In this document: positions 1-9,927 of the stretch, one piece after another
Position numbering within the stretch: the stretch's first letter is position 1
Layout of the letters: the number at the start of each line of letters is the position of its first letter
NCBI RefSeq assembly: GCF_001550065.1
Contig: NZ_LRUB01000036.1
Location: 288,501-352,500 of the forward strand
DNA: 64,000 bases
Source of the DNA: Kordiimonas lipolytica
Lineage (GTDB): Bacteria > Pseudomonadota > Alphaproteobacteria > Sphingomonadales > Kordiimonadaceae
Reading direction: 5' to 3'
Translations under genes and position numbers: made by a program
The notes under the pieces: model-generated
What the model saw: only the letters and a program-made list of their open reading frames with translations
The model's database searches: none
What the model was told of the DNA's origin: nothing

Positions 1-3000
1 GCAGCGATCCATCGAGGATACGGGCGTCGATCCAGTCAGAATACTGCGGGGTACGGGGGCTTTTGCTGGTGTAAAGCGCTGGCACATTGTCCACTTCCGT
101 TACATCGGGGCTGGTTGCCAGTTCCAGGAAGCTTTCGGCAAAGGTGTTCTGAAGCTTGCCGCGATTGAACAGGTCTGAATAGTTGTCTTGATACGACAGG
201 ACATCGTGGCGCTTCATGGCAGCCACACTATAGTTGATCTTGCGCCACGCCGTGACAGGTTTGGTCTTGTAGCTTACAGGGGCCTTGGTGGCGTCAGCCC
301 CAAAGGTTGCGGCGCCGGTTGCCGCGTCGTCCGTAAGGAAAGAAACCCCGGTGAACTTGAGGCCACCATACCGGCCGATCTTCAGCCGGGTTGATGCCTT
401 GCCGCTGCTGTTGGTTGAGGCGGGCAGGTGGGTATCGAGCTTCATGGATTTGGTTGCCGCGGGTATATCGCTGGCGTTGCCGGGGTCGGCCCACAGCATG
501 AAATCGATTCCAATTCCTTTGACGGCCGGTTCAGTGGTGGCTGTGACCAGCATGTTCTGACCGGTTTTGGCCTCGTCCTGGTTGGTGTTGGCCGTTTGGC
601 TGAAGTCTATCGGCTGGTTGGTATATTGACGCCAATTGTCGATATTGGGGGTGAGGCTGGCAATCTTGACCACTGTTGCAGCTGCCCAGTCCCCGTTTCT
701 AGCCGGCTTGATGCTGTCAGGCGCGCCCTGGAAGGCGGCGTCATCCTTGTCCTTGCGGTCCATGCCAAGCGACAGGTGAATGTCGCGGGCCTGTGTGCTT
801 GGGTCTGATCCGTCAGATTGCAGCCAATAGGTTTTGTCCGACCCCAGGTCAGACTTTTTCAGCGTCAGCGGCTGGCCTTTTTTGCTGACAATCCTGCCGT
901 TGGTTGCAGCGTCCCAAACCGACGCCTTGTCGCTTGAGACATCCAGCGAAATGACATGCTCCCCGGCGTCACCAGGCCAGGTGTCTGTCGCCACCTTGCT
1001 GACGACCAGTTTTGCCCGGCCAAACAGCGTGCTGTCCTGCAGGGGCAGGAAACGCCCGGTCTGCCATTTGGCTCTGTCGGTCATTGCCACAGCCTTGATC
1101 GGCGATTGGGTGCCGTCGTCACGGAAGACCTGTAGCGTCAGGGCTATCACGCCCAACTGCTTGGTTACCGGGTCTTTGACGACGAAAGGTGGCTTTGTTC
1201 CCAGGTCGCTAGGGGGCTTTGCCAGCGACAGGGTCAGGCTGGTCTTGCCCGTTTTTGCGCCGGAAAGGTAGTAGGTCTTGTCTTTTTTCAACAGGTCGGC
1301 GTTCGGGATGGTTGCCTTGTTGCCGACAAATTGTATCTCGTCTGTGCAGTCCTTGTCGCGGAAGATACGGATGCCCGCATTGTCGCGTGCCAGCGTGCCG
1401 TCGCCTTGATAGCCGATCTGCGTGTCTGACTGGGTGCAATAGAAATGCGCCAGGGTCGGGCTGGTGGCGTTTTTCTTGTCGCCGTCGTCGAAGCCGCGGG
1501 ATTGCAGAACCAGATCATAGTCTGTTTCAATCACCGGGGTTACGGTGTTGGTTTTCTCAACCACAAGGGGTGGTTCGCCCACCTCATTGATAGTCGCCAA
1601 CTGGCTGGAAGGGTTGGTGACGATATAAGGGTCACTCGCCTCTGCGGGGGTGAGCTTCAGCGATACCGTGTCCTCTGGCACCGTGTCGCCAAGCCATTGA
1701 ACCGTATATTCATTTTTGGTGTTGGTGATGGCCTCGTTTGAAAGAGTCACGGACAGGTTATTGCCGGAAAAGAGCGGCCGTTTGTCACTTTTGTAGACGC
1801 CCAGAAGTTTGTCTGAGCGGGTTAGGGTCGCGGTGCCCGTGAAATTGCCGCCGCCGCTGGTTTTCTGGGTAATATAGGCGCGCACCGGCGTGCCGTCGCC
1901 TGCCTGGCTTTCCGGCAGAATGCGGATCGCGGTGGATTGCCAGTCCACGTGCGAGACCACCTCGGTGATCTCTTTGATGGTCAGCTTGGTGCTGACCGGC
2001 TTCTGCACCAGGATTGCGGGCTGGCAATCGTTCACCAGTTCGAATGTCAGCTCGGTTTCGCCGCTGGCGCTCCCCTTGATGTAGAAGGGTGTCTCACCTG
2101 TTATCGCGGCAGTCATCAAAGCGGCCTTATTGTCGGTGAAGGCCAGTGGCTTGGTCATGGCCTTGTCGTAGAAAAGCGCGATCTTGTCGTTGCTGCGGGT
2201 CAGGACACCTTCGCCCTTGAAGGCGATATCGCCATTGGTTTGCGTCAGCCCAAAGGTCACATAAGGCAGCGCGCCCTTCGCAAGCGTCGGATACCAGATG
2301 GTGTCGTCGTGGCTGGCATCGATCTTGGTGGTAATGGTGGGGGTCACCTTGTTGGTCGGCAGAAGCGACAGTGTGGCGCTGGCGGGTGCCGCTGTTGCCA
2401 CTTTCAGGGGGGCGCTGTTGCTATCGAGTGCGAGCTGGACAGCCAGCTCGCCTGTGGCTGTGTCGCTGGTGGCGCGAGCGTAAAGTGTCAGTGCGCCGTT
2501 CTTGAGGTCGCTGTTGCTGATGGTATGCCCGTTAGAGAGCGGAACTTCATCACTGGGCTCGCATTTTGCGTCCTTGTAGAATTTGCATTTTGCATCAGTG
2601 GGGGTAACCGTCACCTTGCCTTTCCCGTCATAGGTGGACAGGCCAAGTGTGGACGCAAACTTGAAGTTCAGTGACAGGGGTGTGCCGCTCGCGGTCACCT
2701 GCGGGTCTGGGCTGCCCTGCAGGATCACTGGTGTCACGACTTCCGCCGCCAGAAGCTGCAGGGTCTTTTTCGCGGCGGGGTCGTTATTGTCCACATTGAT
2801 CAATGTTTGTGGGTCGCCGGTGCTGAAATCCGTTTTCTTGCGGGTTGCAGTTTCCAGCATGTCCAGCGTCAGCGCCAGGTCAACAAAGCCCGTGTCCAGC
2901 CCTTTGGCATAGACCTTTAGGCCGGTCTTCAACTCTGCGTTCGAGATGCGGGCCTGGTTCTCGCAGAAATCCAGCTTGCTTGCCTCGCTGAGGTCCTTGT

Positions 3001-3239
3001 TCAGATAGAGGTCGATTTTGTCATTGGAGCGGGTCAGGGTGCCGCCCGCCTTATAGTCCTGATCGCCAGGGACCGGGCTGAGGGACTGTTTCAGCTTGAT
3101 CGTCAATTCCTGGGGATTGTCGTTGCCTTCCTGGGTGCCTGTTTGCCGCGATGGGGCGTTCAGGCCCGCCCGGGGGTCAAACCAGATCTCATCGGGGCCG
3201 CTGATGCTGGGGGTAACGACATTGGGGGTGATAGGCATG
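1..3239 (-). CDS. Giant modular protein of unknown function (N-terminal part, runs off left edge)
   Basis: The frame is open for 1079 codons from an ATG at 3239 to the window edge with no stop, so the C-terminus is missing. A GGAG lies about 10 nt before the start. No signal peptide or membrane segment is visible. The protein is rich in Asp, Lys and Thr. It contains about six diverged copies of a 120-155 residue module, beginning near residues 65, 205, 345, 468, 612 and 766. Each has a core like G-x-L-T-R-S-N-D-K-I-x-L-Y, then a stretch resembling ISNADLK, then a Gly-Thr-x-L-x-L-x-L strand. This looks like a beta-sandwich repeat (inference). From about residue 950 the repeats end, and a segment with W-R-K-I near residue 1012 leads into a different domain. 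It lies downstream of tRNA-Thr on the same strand. A structural, surface or secreted-apparatus role is possible, but I do not recognise the family. Confidence 0.8.
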
Positions 3240-3447
3240 ATGGCTCGCTCCGCACTGCTGAATTGGGCAAAGGGGCGATTTACAGGCAGCAGGCCGTGCG
3301 GCCGCTGGGCCACCCCGTTTGGGGTTTGACGGCTCGTTAGCGGCTTTGTGAAGCCGTAGGACGCGTTTGGACATGGGATGGCGCGCGGACGACAAGCGTC
3401 AGCAAGCGATGAGATTTTGTACGAAAGTCAGGGAAAGAAGGGGAAAG
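3240..3447. other. Short gap between the giant gene and tRNA-Thr
   Basis: This 208-base stretch lies upstream of the giant minus-strand gene and downstream of the tRNA 3' end. I see no gene, no strong terminator and no clear promoter. The giant gene may be read from the tRNA promoter or from a weak promoter here. Confidence 0.4.
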
Positions 3448-3523
<76 letters not shown>

Positions 3524-3722
3524 ACTTTCCAACTGGCGCCTGGGTGGCGCCGTGTCCGTGGGCGCATCTTCTAGCACAAAAAAAAATCAGTGCAAGCCCC
3601 TTTTGTATGGTTTTTTTAAGAAGATGTTTCGTGCCGGTTTGGTGTGGCCCATGGGTGGCTTGCCAGCAAACTGTATGGCGGTTAGGGTGCCGCCTGAAAA
3701 TGCGGTTTCGAGGCGGCAGGGC

Positions 3723-4454
3723 ATGACATATCCATTCGATGAAGCAGGCACGCTCGCTAAAGCCGGGCTGAACCTGCATGCGGTGTTCGAGCTTGCGGCG
3801 TTGCCTGAAGAAACGCGGGAGGCGCTTTCGGGTGCGTGCGGCGATATGGGCGCTTACCGGCAGCTGATTCTGCTGGGGCACGGCGGGCGGGCGCTCTGGC
3901 GTGCGATGGAAGGCCAAAAGGCACTGCTGGCGAAGAGAAGTGCCGACCCTGTCGATGCCTACAGCGAGGCTGCTGTTTACACCTACCTTGAAACCAGCCC
4001 GGCGTGCGCGGGGTTTCAGATTCTCTATCCGCCGTCCAGCAGCACTGTGCCGCTTATCCAGCTTGGTGAGCTGGCAGGCTGGCACCATGCGTCAAAATTC
4101 GGAATCGGGATCAATGCCGACTGGGGCAGCTGGTTTGCCTATCGGGCGCTTGTGCTGGCGGACAGCCGTTTTGCGCCGGTGGCCCGCCCGGCGGATGCAT
4201 CGCCGTGCGACACTTGCACTGACAAGCCCTGCATCACCGCTTGTCCGGCAGCTGCCGTGACGGATGAGGCGTTTCTGGCTGCGCGCTGCTTCGGTCACCG
4301 GCTGGCTGACGGTTCAGCCTGTGCGCAGACGTGCCATGCCCGGCTGGCCTGTCCGGTGGCACAGGTGCGCCGCTATGGGCCGGAACAGATGCGCTATCAC
4401 TATGGGCGGTCGCTCGAAACCCTGCACGACTACCGCAAGCGCGGGCTGGTTTAG
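3723..4454 (+). CDS. 4Fe-4S dicluster protein related to epoxyqueuosine reductase QueG
   Basis: This is a 243-residue soluble protein. A double cluster-binding region occupies about residues 160-212: a C-x2-C-x4-C-x3-C-P set followed by a second Cys set ending in LACPVA. This resembles the C-terminal iron-sulfur part of QueG, which reduces epoxyqueuosine to queuosine in tRNA. The protein is much shorter than typical QueG (about 340-380 residues), and I do not see the full cobalamin-binding N-terminus, so it may be a diverged electron-transfer or reductase protein. The frame is open further upstream to 3552, but the ATG at 3723 is chosen because the upstream part has a tRNA-proximal, non-protein-like composition and GGCAGGG precedes this ATG. 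Confidence 0.65.
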   Translation: MTYPFDEAGTLAKAGLNLHAVFELAALPEETREALSGACGDMGAYRQLILLGHGGRALWRAMEGQKALLAKRSADPVDAYSEAAVYTYLETSPACAGFQILYPPSSSTVPLIQLGELAGWHHASKFGIGINADWGSWFAYRALVLADSRFAPVARPADASPCDTCTDKPCITACPAAAVTDEAFLAARCFGHRLADGSACAQTCHARLACPVAQVRRYGPEQMRYHYGRSLETLHDYRKRGLV

Positions 4455-4628
4455 CCAACTGCCCGCGTAGGCGAGAGCAAATGTCGTTCCCCGCAAGCTG
4501 GAGGGAATTACCGCCTATTCAAGCGATTGTTATGCCTTTACAATAGCTGTTCGAAAGCGGGCGCATTGAAGCATGTCACACGCCCGACAGAATGTGCCTG
4601 AGCGCTAAAGGCTCAGGAGGGGGAGCAG

Positions 4629-5600
4629 ATGACGTTTCTTAAAAGTATTTTTCGGCCACGGTCGGTCACCGCAAAAGGCTTTGTCCTTATCTTGATGGGG
4701 GCGCTGATTGCGGCGTCATACATGGGCTATCTTGCGCCCGTGGAAGAGCTGCTGGACAGTGAAAAGCTGACCTTCCGTTTCATCGATTTTGCGGTCTCCC
4801 CCTATAAGATCCTGAAGGCGCTGACGGTTGTTATCCTGTTCATGTGGCTGGCATCGGTGCTTTCGGACCAGTTTGAAAAACGCATGATCAAGATCACCAG
4901 CATTCGGTCCAGCAACCGCGAGCTGATCACCAAGGCCGTGACGCTGATCATCTATTTCCTGGCCACCGTCGTGGCGCTTGACATCATGGGCATCGACCTG
5001 ACGGCCCTTACGGTAATTGGCGGTGCCATTGGTATCGGTGTCGGCTTTGGCCTGCAGAAAATCACATCGAACTTCATCAGCGGGATCATCCTGTTGGCCG
5101 AGAAGTCTGTGGAACTGGACGATCTTGTTGAACTGTCTGACGGCACGCAGGGCTTCGTGCGCCACGCTGGGGCGCGGTACACACTGGTGGAGACCTTCGA
5201 CGGCAAGGAAGTGATGGTGCCGAATGAGGATTTCATCACCAACCGGGTCATCAACTGGACGCTGACCAACACCAAGGGCAGGGTGGAGATCGCGGTCGGC
5301 GTGGCTTATGGCTCTGATTTGGACAAGGTAAAGGAAATCCTGCTTGAAGCCGCATCCGAGCACCCGCGCTGCTCCGCCGAGCCTAAACCCCAGTGTTTCC
5401 TGGATGAGTTTGGCGACAGCTCGATCAATTTCAGCCTTTATTTCTGGGTCGATGACGTGACCGAAGGCAGGCGCGAGCCGAAAAGCGACGTGCAGTTTGC
5501 CATCTGGCGCAAGTTCCAGGCGGCGGGCGTGGAAATCCCGTTCCCACAGCGCGACCTGCATATCAAATCCGGCGCGCTGCCGGCGGAGGGCAAGGCATGA
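4629..5600 (+). CDS. MscS-family small-conductance mechanosensitive channel
   Basis: This 323-residue inner-membrane protein would release solutes on hypo-osmotic shock. Hydrophobic segments lie near residues 16-36, 57-77 and 97-117. The pore helix near residues 122-165 is rich in Gly/Ala (GGAIGIGVGFGLQ, then NFISGIILL). The MscS beta domain follows, with VMVPNEDFITNRVINW near residue 195. Length and architecture match short MscS/YnaI-like channels. A strong GGAGGGGG-type ribosome site precedes the ATG. Its end overlaps the next gene by 4 nt (ATGA), so the channel and the metal transporter are probably made together. Confidence 0.92.
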   Translation: MTFLKSIFRPRSVTAKGFVLILMGALIAASYMGYLAPVEELLDSEKLTFRFIDFAVSPYKILKALTVVILFMWLASVLSDQFEKRMIKITSIRSSNRELITKAVTLIIYFLATVVALDIMGIDLTALTVIGGAIGIGVGFGLQKITSNFISGIILLAEKSVELDDLVELSDGTQGFVRHAGARYTLVETFDGKEVMVPNEDFITNRVINWTLTNTKGRVEIAVGVAYGSDLDKVKEILLEAASEHPRCSAEPKPQCFLDEFGDSSINFSLYFWVDDVTEGRREPKSDVQFAIWRKFQAAGVEIPFPQRDLHIKSGALPAEGKA

Positions 5601-6562
5601 GCGAGACTTTCATCATCGACGCCCGCTATCTGGACCCGGACCATGAGGCCAAGGCCCCGGAAGAGGTGCAGGGCGAAATAGACGAGCCCATCTGGCTGCA
5701 TGTGAATGTGGCGGGCGAGGGTGCGGCAGATCGGCTTGCCAAGGCTGCGCCTTATCTGGACAGCGCCATGATCGAGGCCCTTTGCGCCTCGGACACGCGG
5801 CCGCACGTTGAGGACTTCGGCAAGGAATATCTGATCATCCTGCGCGGCATGAACTTAAGCCCCGGGGCAGAGCCAGACGACATGGTGTCCCTCAGGATCT
5901 GGAGCGACGGAAAGCATGTGATCAGTGCCGAACGCCGCCCTGTGATGGCGGTGAGAAAGCTGTCTGAGCGGCTCAAGGTGGCGGACAAGCCTGTGACGGC
6001 ATCTGAGGTGGTCATCAGCCTCGCGGTCGAGGTTATCGCCAACATGGCGGGGCCTATCGGCAAGCTTCTCGATGATATTGACGAACTGGAGATAGAGGCG
6101 CTTGAAGGCACGCCGGGCGACCTGAGGGCGCGGCTTAACAGCCTGCGCGAACATGTGCTTTATATCCGGCGTTATCTGGTGCCGATGAAACAGGCTGTGA
6201 TGCAGCTGCAGGGGCTTGGGCAGGACTGGGCCGTGGCGGAAAAGGCTATCCGGCGGCTCAGGCATGCGGGCGACAACCTTGCCCGCCATATCGAAGACCT
6301 GGACGCCGCCCGCGAACAGCTGCAGTTCCAGCACGAGGAAATGGTGGCTGCCACATCGGACAAGCTGAACCGCAATATGTATACGCTGTCGATTGTGGCG
6401 GCGATCTTCCTGCCGCTTGGCTTCCTGACAGGCCTTCTGGGCATCAATGTGGGCGGCATGCCCGGTGCGGATGACGGCACTGCCTTTTGGTGGGTTGCCG
6501 GGGGCTGCGGTGCGATTGTGCTGTGCCAGCTATTGTATTTCCGCCGCGGTGGGTGGTTCTGA
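5597..6562 (+). CDS. zntB: ZntB/CorA-family divalent cation transporter
   Basis: This 321-residue protein has a large N-terminal cytoplasmic funnel domain, a long helix near residues 150-260, and two C-terminal membrane helices. The loop after the first helix reads GIN (about residue 281) followed by VGGMPG. GIN with a GGxPG loop is typical of ZntB rather than the GMN of CorA, so zinc or proton-coupled zinc transport is the best guess; magnesium cannot be excluded. The start codon overlaps the MscS stop. A hairpin terminator follows within 10 bases. Confidence 0.88.
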   Translation: MSETFIIDARYLDPDHEAKAPEEVQGEIDEPIWLHVNVAGEGAADRLAKAAPYLDSAMIEALCASDTRPHVEDFGKEYLIILRGMNLSPGAEPDDMVSLRIWSDGKHVISAERRPVMAVRKLSERLKVADKPVTASEVVISLAVEVIANMAGPIGKLLDDIDELEIEALEGTPGDLRARLNSLREHVLYIRRYLVPMKQAVMQLQGLGQDWAVAEKAIRRLRHAGDNLARHIEDLDAAREQLQFQHEEMVAATSDKLNRNMYTLSIVAAIFLPLGFLTGLLGINVGGMPGADDGTAFWWVAGGCGAIVLCQLLYFRRGGWF

Positions 6563-6569
6563 ACACAGA

Positions 6570-6599
6570 AAAGGCGCCAGCCGCGTGGCGGACGCCTTT
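6570..6599. terminator. Bidirectional hairpin between zntB and asnB
   Basis: AAAGGCG at 6570-6576 pairs with CGCCTTT at 6593-6599. It lies between two convergent genes and ends in a short T-run on both strands, so it can serve both. Confidence 0.75.
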
Positions 6600-6630
6600 C
6601 CCTGAAGCCTGTCCTGATCAGGCTTAAAAC

Positions 6631-8667
6631 TTAGCCTGCAGCCTTGATGTTGGCCTCTGCGGTCCAGCCCAGCTCCTTCGCCTTGGCTTCCGCCAGCGCC
6701 GGTACATCCGTCGACACGAAATGGCGATACAGCATCTGGACACCCAGCATATGGTTGATCACGGCGTCCAGCTGCACCTTGCGGGCGCGGGCTGTGTTGT
6801 CGCTTTGCGCTTCCGCGATCAGGCCTTTTACGGCTGCGGCGTCCAACAGGCCGCTTTCAGCCACGGCGCTTTCGCTCAGGTGCTCATCCGCCAGCGCCAT
6901 CATGGCATTCCATTTGTCCTTGTTGATGGTGGCCGGTGGGGCCATGAAGGCGAATTTTTCGCGCTCATACAGGGTTTTCGGCAGAAGGCCCTTCATGGCT
7001 TCCTTCAGGACATATTTTTCCTTGCGGTCCTTGATGCGGTGAAGCGGCGGGATGCGTGTTGCCATTTCCGCCAGATGGTGATCAAGGAACGCCGGGCGGG
7101 CCTCCATGGAATTGGCCATGTCCACCCGGTCGCCGCCCCAGGTCAGAATCTGGCCTTCAAGCATGGTTTTGGACCAGACATATTGCGCCCGGTCGAGCGG
7201 ATGGCGGCCATCCAGCTTGGTGCGGTCCAGCTTTTCGGCAATGGCGAAGCCGGGCTTATAGTCAGCCAACAGGGCTGCGCGGTCCTGGTTCAGGACGCCG
7301 CGGGCCGTGTCCTCGCACGACAGCCAAGGCTGCAGGCAGCTTGGCGTGAAGCCCACGCGGTCCGTCAGATACAGGTCGTCATGTTCTTCTTCCGCCAGCA
7401 TGGCGCCTTTGAACAGCGCGTTGCTTTCGCCCAACATGGATTCCCAGCGCTTGCGCTCGCCCGCGTCCATATCGTCCAGGCCATGCAGGAACAGGTCGCG
7501 CCGGAAGCTTGGGTAGCCCGCGAACAGCTCGTCTGAGCCTTCGCCGGTGACCACCACCTTGTAGCCCGCGTCGCGGACATGCTGGCTCATCAGATATTTG
7601 GCGACGGCAAGCGTGTTATAAATGGTGCGCTCCGCGTGCCAGACTGTCTTTTCAAAGTGCCCATAAAGCTGGTTGGCATCGAGCCGCAGGATATCCTGGT
7701 CCGCCCCTGTGGCGGCGGCCATTTCCTGCGCGATGGGCGTTTCGTCATAGGCTTTGTCAGTAAAGCCGATGGTGAAGGCCTTCACCGGGTCCTGCCGCAT
7801 GGCGGCCGAAAGGCCCAGGATGGAGCAGCTGTCCACCCCGCCAGACAGGTAGCAGCCAACAGGCACGTCGGCTTCAAGGCGCAGGCGCACGGCTTCGGTC
7901 AGGCCCTCACGAACCGCCTCAATGCTCTCAGCTTCGTCCTTGGGGCCTTTGTGGAAGTCGGCTTCCGGGAATTCGAAATCCCAATAGGGGCGGTCCTCCA
8001 CCTGATAGCCAAGGCCCTGGCGGCGGAAGGTGACGATATGGCCGGGCTTCACCTGGTGAATGCCCTCGTACGGCGTGGTGCCGGGCACCATCACCTGCAT
8101 CAGCTGGTGCAAGAGGCCCTCGTTGTTGAAGCGGCGCGGCACTTCCGGGTGTGCCATCACCACCTTGATTTCTGAGCCGAACACAACGCCTGTGTCGCTC
8201 ATGTGATAGTAAAGCGGCTTGATGCCGAACCGGTCGCGCACCAGATGGAGCGCGTCTTCTTTTGCGTCATAGAGCGCGAAAGCAAACTCACCCCTGAGGC
8301 GCCGAAGGGTCTCCTCCATGCCGAAGCGTGGATAAAGGTGCAGGATGATCTCGCTATCGCTTTTGGTGGCAAAGCGCGCGCCGCGGCTGGTCAGGTCCGT
8401 CCTGATGCGCTGATAGTCGTAAAATTCGCCATTGTGCGCCAGAAGCAGGCTTTCGTCTGCGCTGCGAAACGGTTGGCGGGCGCGGTTCTCATTGAGGTCG
8501 ATGATCGACAGGCGTGCGTGCGAAAAGCCAACACCCTGTCCTTCCATGACTTCCACGCCGAAGCCGTCAGGCCCGCGATGGTGTTGAATAGCGGCCATGT
8601 TGGCCAGCAGTTGCGCGTTAACGGGACGGTTTTTCTCTCTGTAAAATATACCAGCAATGCCACACAT
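6631..8667 (-). CDS. asnB: Asparagine synthetase, glutamine-hydrolysing
   Basis: This 678-residue enzyme would transfer ammonia from glutamine to an ATP-activated carboxylate, classically aspartate to asparagine. Cys2 (MCGIAG) is the glutaminase nucleophile of the class II amidotransferase domain (about residues 2-200). SGGVDS near residues 273-278 is the ATP-pyrophosphatase loop of the synthetase domain. It is over 100 residues longer than E. coli AsnB (554) and fits the longer class found both in primary metabolism and in specialised amide-forming clusters. It is the last gene of a minus-strand operon from 11812 (FN3-like protein, symporter, microprotein, transcarbamylase paralogue). Context therefore leaves open an amidation substrate other than aspartate (inference). 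Confidence 0.9.
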   Translation of the reverse strand: MCGIAGIFYREKNRPVNAQLLANMAAIQHHRGPDGFGVEVMEGQGVGFSHARLSIIDLNENRARQPFRSADESLLLAHNGEFYDYQRIRTDLTSRGARFATKSDSEIILHLYPRFGMEETLRRLRGEFAFALYDAKEDALHLVRDRFGIKPLYYHMSDTGVVFGSEIKVVMAHPEVPRRFNNEGLLHQLMQVMVPGTTPYEGIHQVKPGHIVTFRRQGLGYQVEDRPYWDFEFPEADFHKGPKDEAESIEAVREGLTEAVRLRLEADVPVGCYLSGGVDSCSILGLSAAMRQDPVKAFTIGFTDKAYDETPIAQEMAAATGADQDILRLDANQLYGHFEKTVWHAERTIYNTLAVAKYLMSQHVRDAGYKVVVTGEGSDELFAGYPSFRRDLFLHGLDDMDAGERKRWESMLGESNALFKGAMLAEEEHDDLYLTDRVGFTPSCLQPWLSCEDTARGVLNQDRAALLADYKPGFAIAEKLDRTKLDGRHPLDRAQYVWSKTMLEGQILTWGGDRVDMANSMEARPAFLDHHLAEMATRIPPLHRIKDRKEKYVLKEAMKGLLPKTLYEREKFAFMAPPATINKDKWNAMMALADEHLSESAVAESGLLDAAAVKGLIAEAQSDNTARARKVQLDAVINHMLGVQMLYRHFVSTDVPALAEAKAKELGWTAEANIKAAG

Positions 8668-8722
8668 TGGGGTGCCTCTTTTCTCTAAACTTGGGTCGGG
8701 TTCTGGGCTTCAGATTCGGGTG

Positions 8723-9814
8723 TCAGACCACGTCCATCACCATGCCGGTTCGCTGCACGATGCAGGTCAAAAGGGCCATGCGCATGAACACAGCGCCGCG
8801 CGCCTGCGCGAAATACCAGTTGTGGGGCGTGCTATCGAGCGAGGTGGAAAGTTCTTCGCCGCGCGCCAGTGGGTGCAAAATAATGCTGCCTTCCTTGAGC
8901 GGGGAATTTTCATCCAGCTTCAGGCTCTCGCCCATCACCTCGAAGCCGTCCTCAACCCAGGCAATGGCGTTGATGTAAACCACGTCCAGCTCTGGCAGTT
9001 CGGCGTTCAGGTCATTGGTTTCGCGAATTCGCAGGCCTTCGCGCACCAGGTTTTCCTTCTGTTCGGGGGCCCAGATGTCGCCGTCCTTGTCGTCATGGAT
9101 CACCACGACTTCCTCAAAGGATTTGGAAAAACGGGACAGCAGCGTCAGCAGGCTTCTGACCGTACGCATGCGGGACGGAACGCCCACAATGCCGATCCTG
9201 ATCTTGTTTTCAGGCTCTTCTTCCAGCAGCTCAGGCTTCCATTTCATGATGGCATACAGGTCTGCGAGCGCCTGGGTCGGGTGCTCATCCATGCCGTTGC
9301 CCGCATTGATGATGGGAATGCGCAGGCTGTTCATCATCTCCATCACTGACGATTCCGCATTGTCGCGCAGCACGACGCAGTCGCCATAATTGTTGAACAT
9401 TTCCGCCACGTCGGAAAGGCTTTCGCCTTTTGCGATGCCGGTTGTTGAGCGGTCGGTGATCGACATGATGTCGCCGCCCAGCCGGTGCCAGGCGCTTTCA
9501 AACGACAGCCGCGTGCGCGTGGATGGCTCATAGAAGGCGCTGATAAGAAGCTTGCCGGAAAGCGGCTTCATCGGCGTGGCGAAGCGGTCCGGGTTGGCTT
9601 CATACTTCGCCGCCAGGCGGAAAAGTTGCGTGAGTAAGGGGCGTTCGAACTGAGCCGCCGACGCCACATGATTGTTCGACAGCGTCAGCAAATATTCATG
9701 CTCCTCCTGCACGGCGCGCAGAAGCCCTTTTGGGTGCGCACTGCCGTATACATCGGGGCCTTGAGGCTCGAACGAGGCCGCGCCTTCAAAGATTGCTTTT
9801 TCTGCGCCTACCAT
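8723..9814 (-). CDS. Aspartate/ornithine carbamoyltransferase-family protein with altered second-substrate site
   Basis: At 363 residues it is longer than E. coli PyrB (311), with an N-terminal extension of about 40. Carbamoyl-phosphate residues are kept: STRTR near 94-98, a loop with TTGIAKGESL (the Lys of the 80s loop), VLRD, and HPTQ near 178. The aspartate-side motifs differ. The usual DLKYGRTVHSL is VPSRMRTVRSLL. The usual TRVQ-type motif that binds aspartate is INAIAW near 278. HPLPR is HPLAR near 310. True PyrB activity is therefore unlikely, and another amine or amide acceptor, or the reverse phosphorolysis, is plausible (inference). Its ATG lies inside the coding end of the 39-residue membrane protein upstream, so the two are translationally coupled. 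asnB follows 55 bases later. Confidence 0.85.
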   Translation of the reverse strand: MVGAEKAIFEGAASFEPQGPDVYGSAHPKGLLRAVQEEHEYLLTLSNNHVASAAQFERPLLTQLFRLAAKYEANPDRFATPMKPLSGKLLISAFYEPSTRTRLSFESAWHRLGGDIMSITDRSTTGIAKGESLSDVAEMFNNYGDCVVLRDNAESSVMEMMNSLRIPIINAGNGMDEHPTQALADLYAIMKWKPELLEEEPENKIRIGIVGVPSRMRTVRSLLTLLSRFSKSFEEVVVIHDDKDGDIWAPEQKENLVREGLRIRETNDLNAELPELDVVYINAIAWVEDGFEVMGESLKLDENSPLKEGSIILHPLARGEELSTSLDSTPHNWYFAQARGAVFMRMALLTCIVQRTGMVMDVV

Positions 9815-9927
9815 AGCGACTTCTCCTTCACGTCACGCCAGACAAGATAAATAAGAACAAAGGGTGCCACGGTGGTCAGGGCCAATGCTGGCCAGACCAG
9901 GGCGGCAAGCCCTGCGGCGGAAATCAT
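9808..9927 (-). CDS. 39-residue single-pass membrane microprotein, probable symporter accessory subunit
   Basis: This short ORF starts MISAAGLAALVW, has one hydrophobic helix of about 22 residues ending VLIYLVW, then a charged tail RDVKEKSLW. Its ATG shares ATGA with the symporter stop (9924-9927), and its own stop overlaps the start of the transcarbamylase gene (9808-9814). This double overlap argues that it is really translated. Very small single-pass proteins are known partners of SSS-family symporters, so an accessory or stabilising role for the upstream transporter is likely (inference). Confidence 0.75.
   Translation of the reverse strand: MISAAGLAALVWPALALTTVAPFVLIYLVWRDVKEKSLW

Noticed and set aside
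3552..3722. 57-codon N-terminal extension of the QueG-like protein
   Set aside because: Begins next to the tRNA gene, is Lys/Ser/Phe-rich unlike the rest, and lacks a ribosome site; ATG at 3723 fits better.
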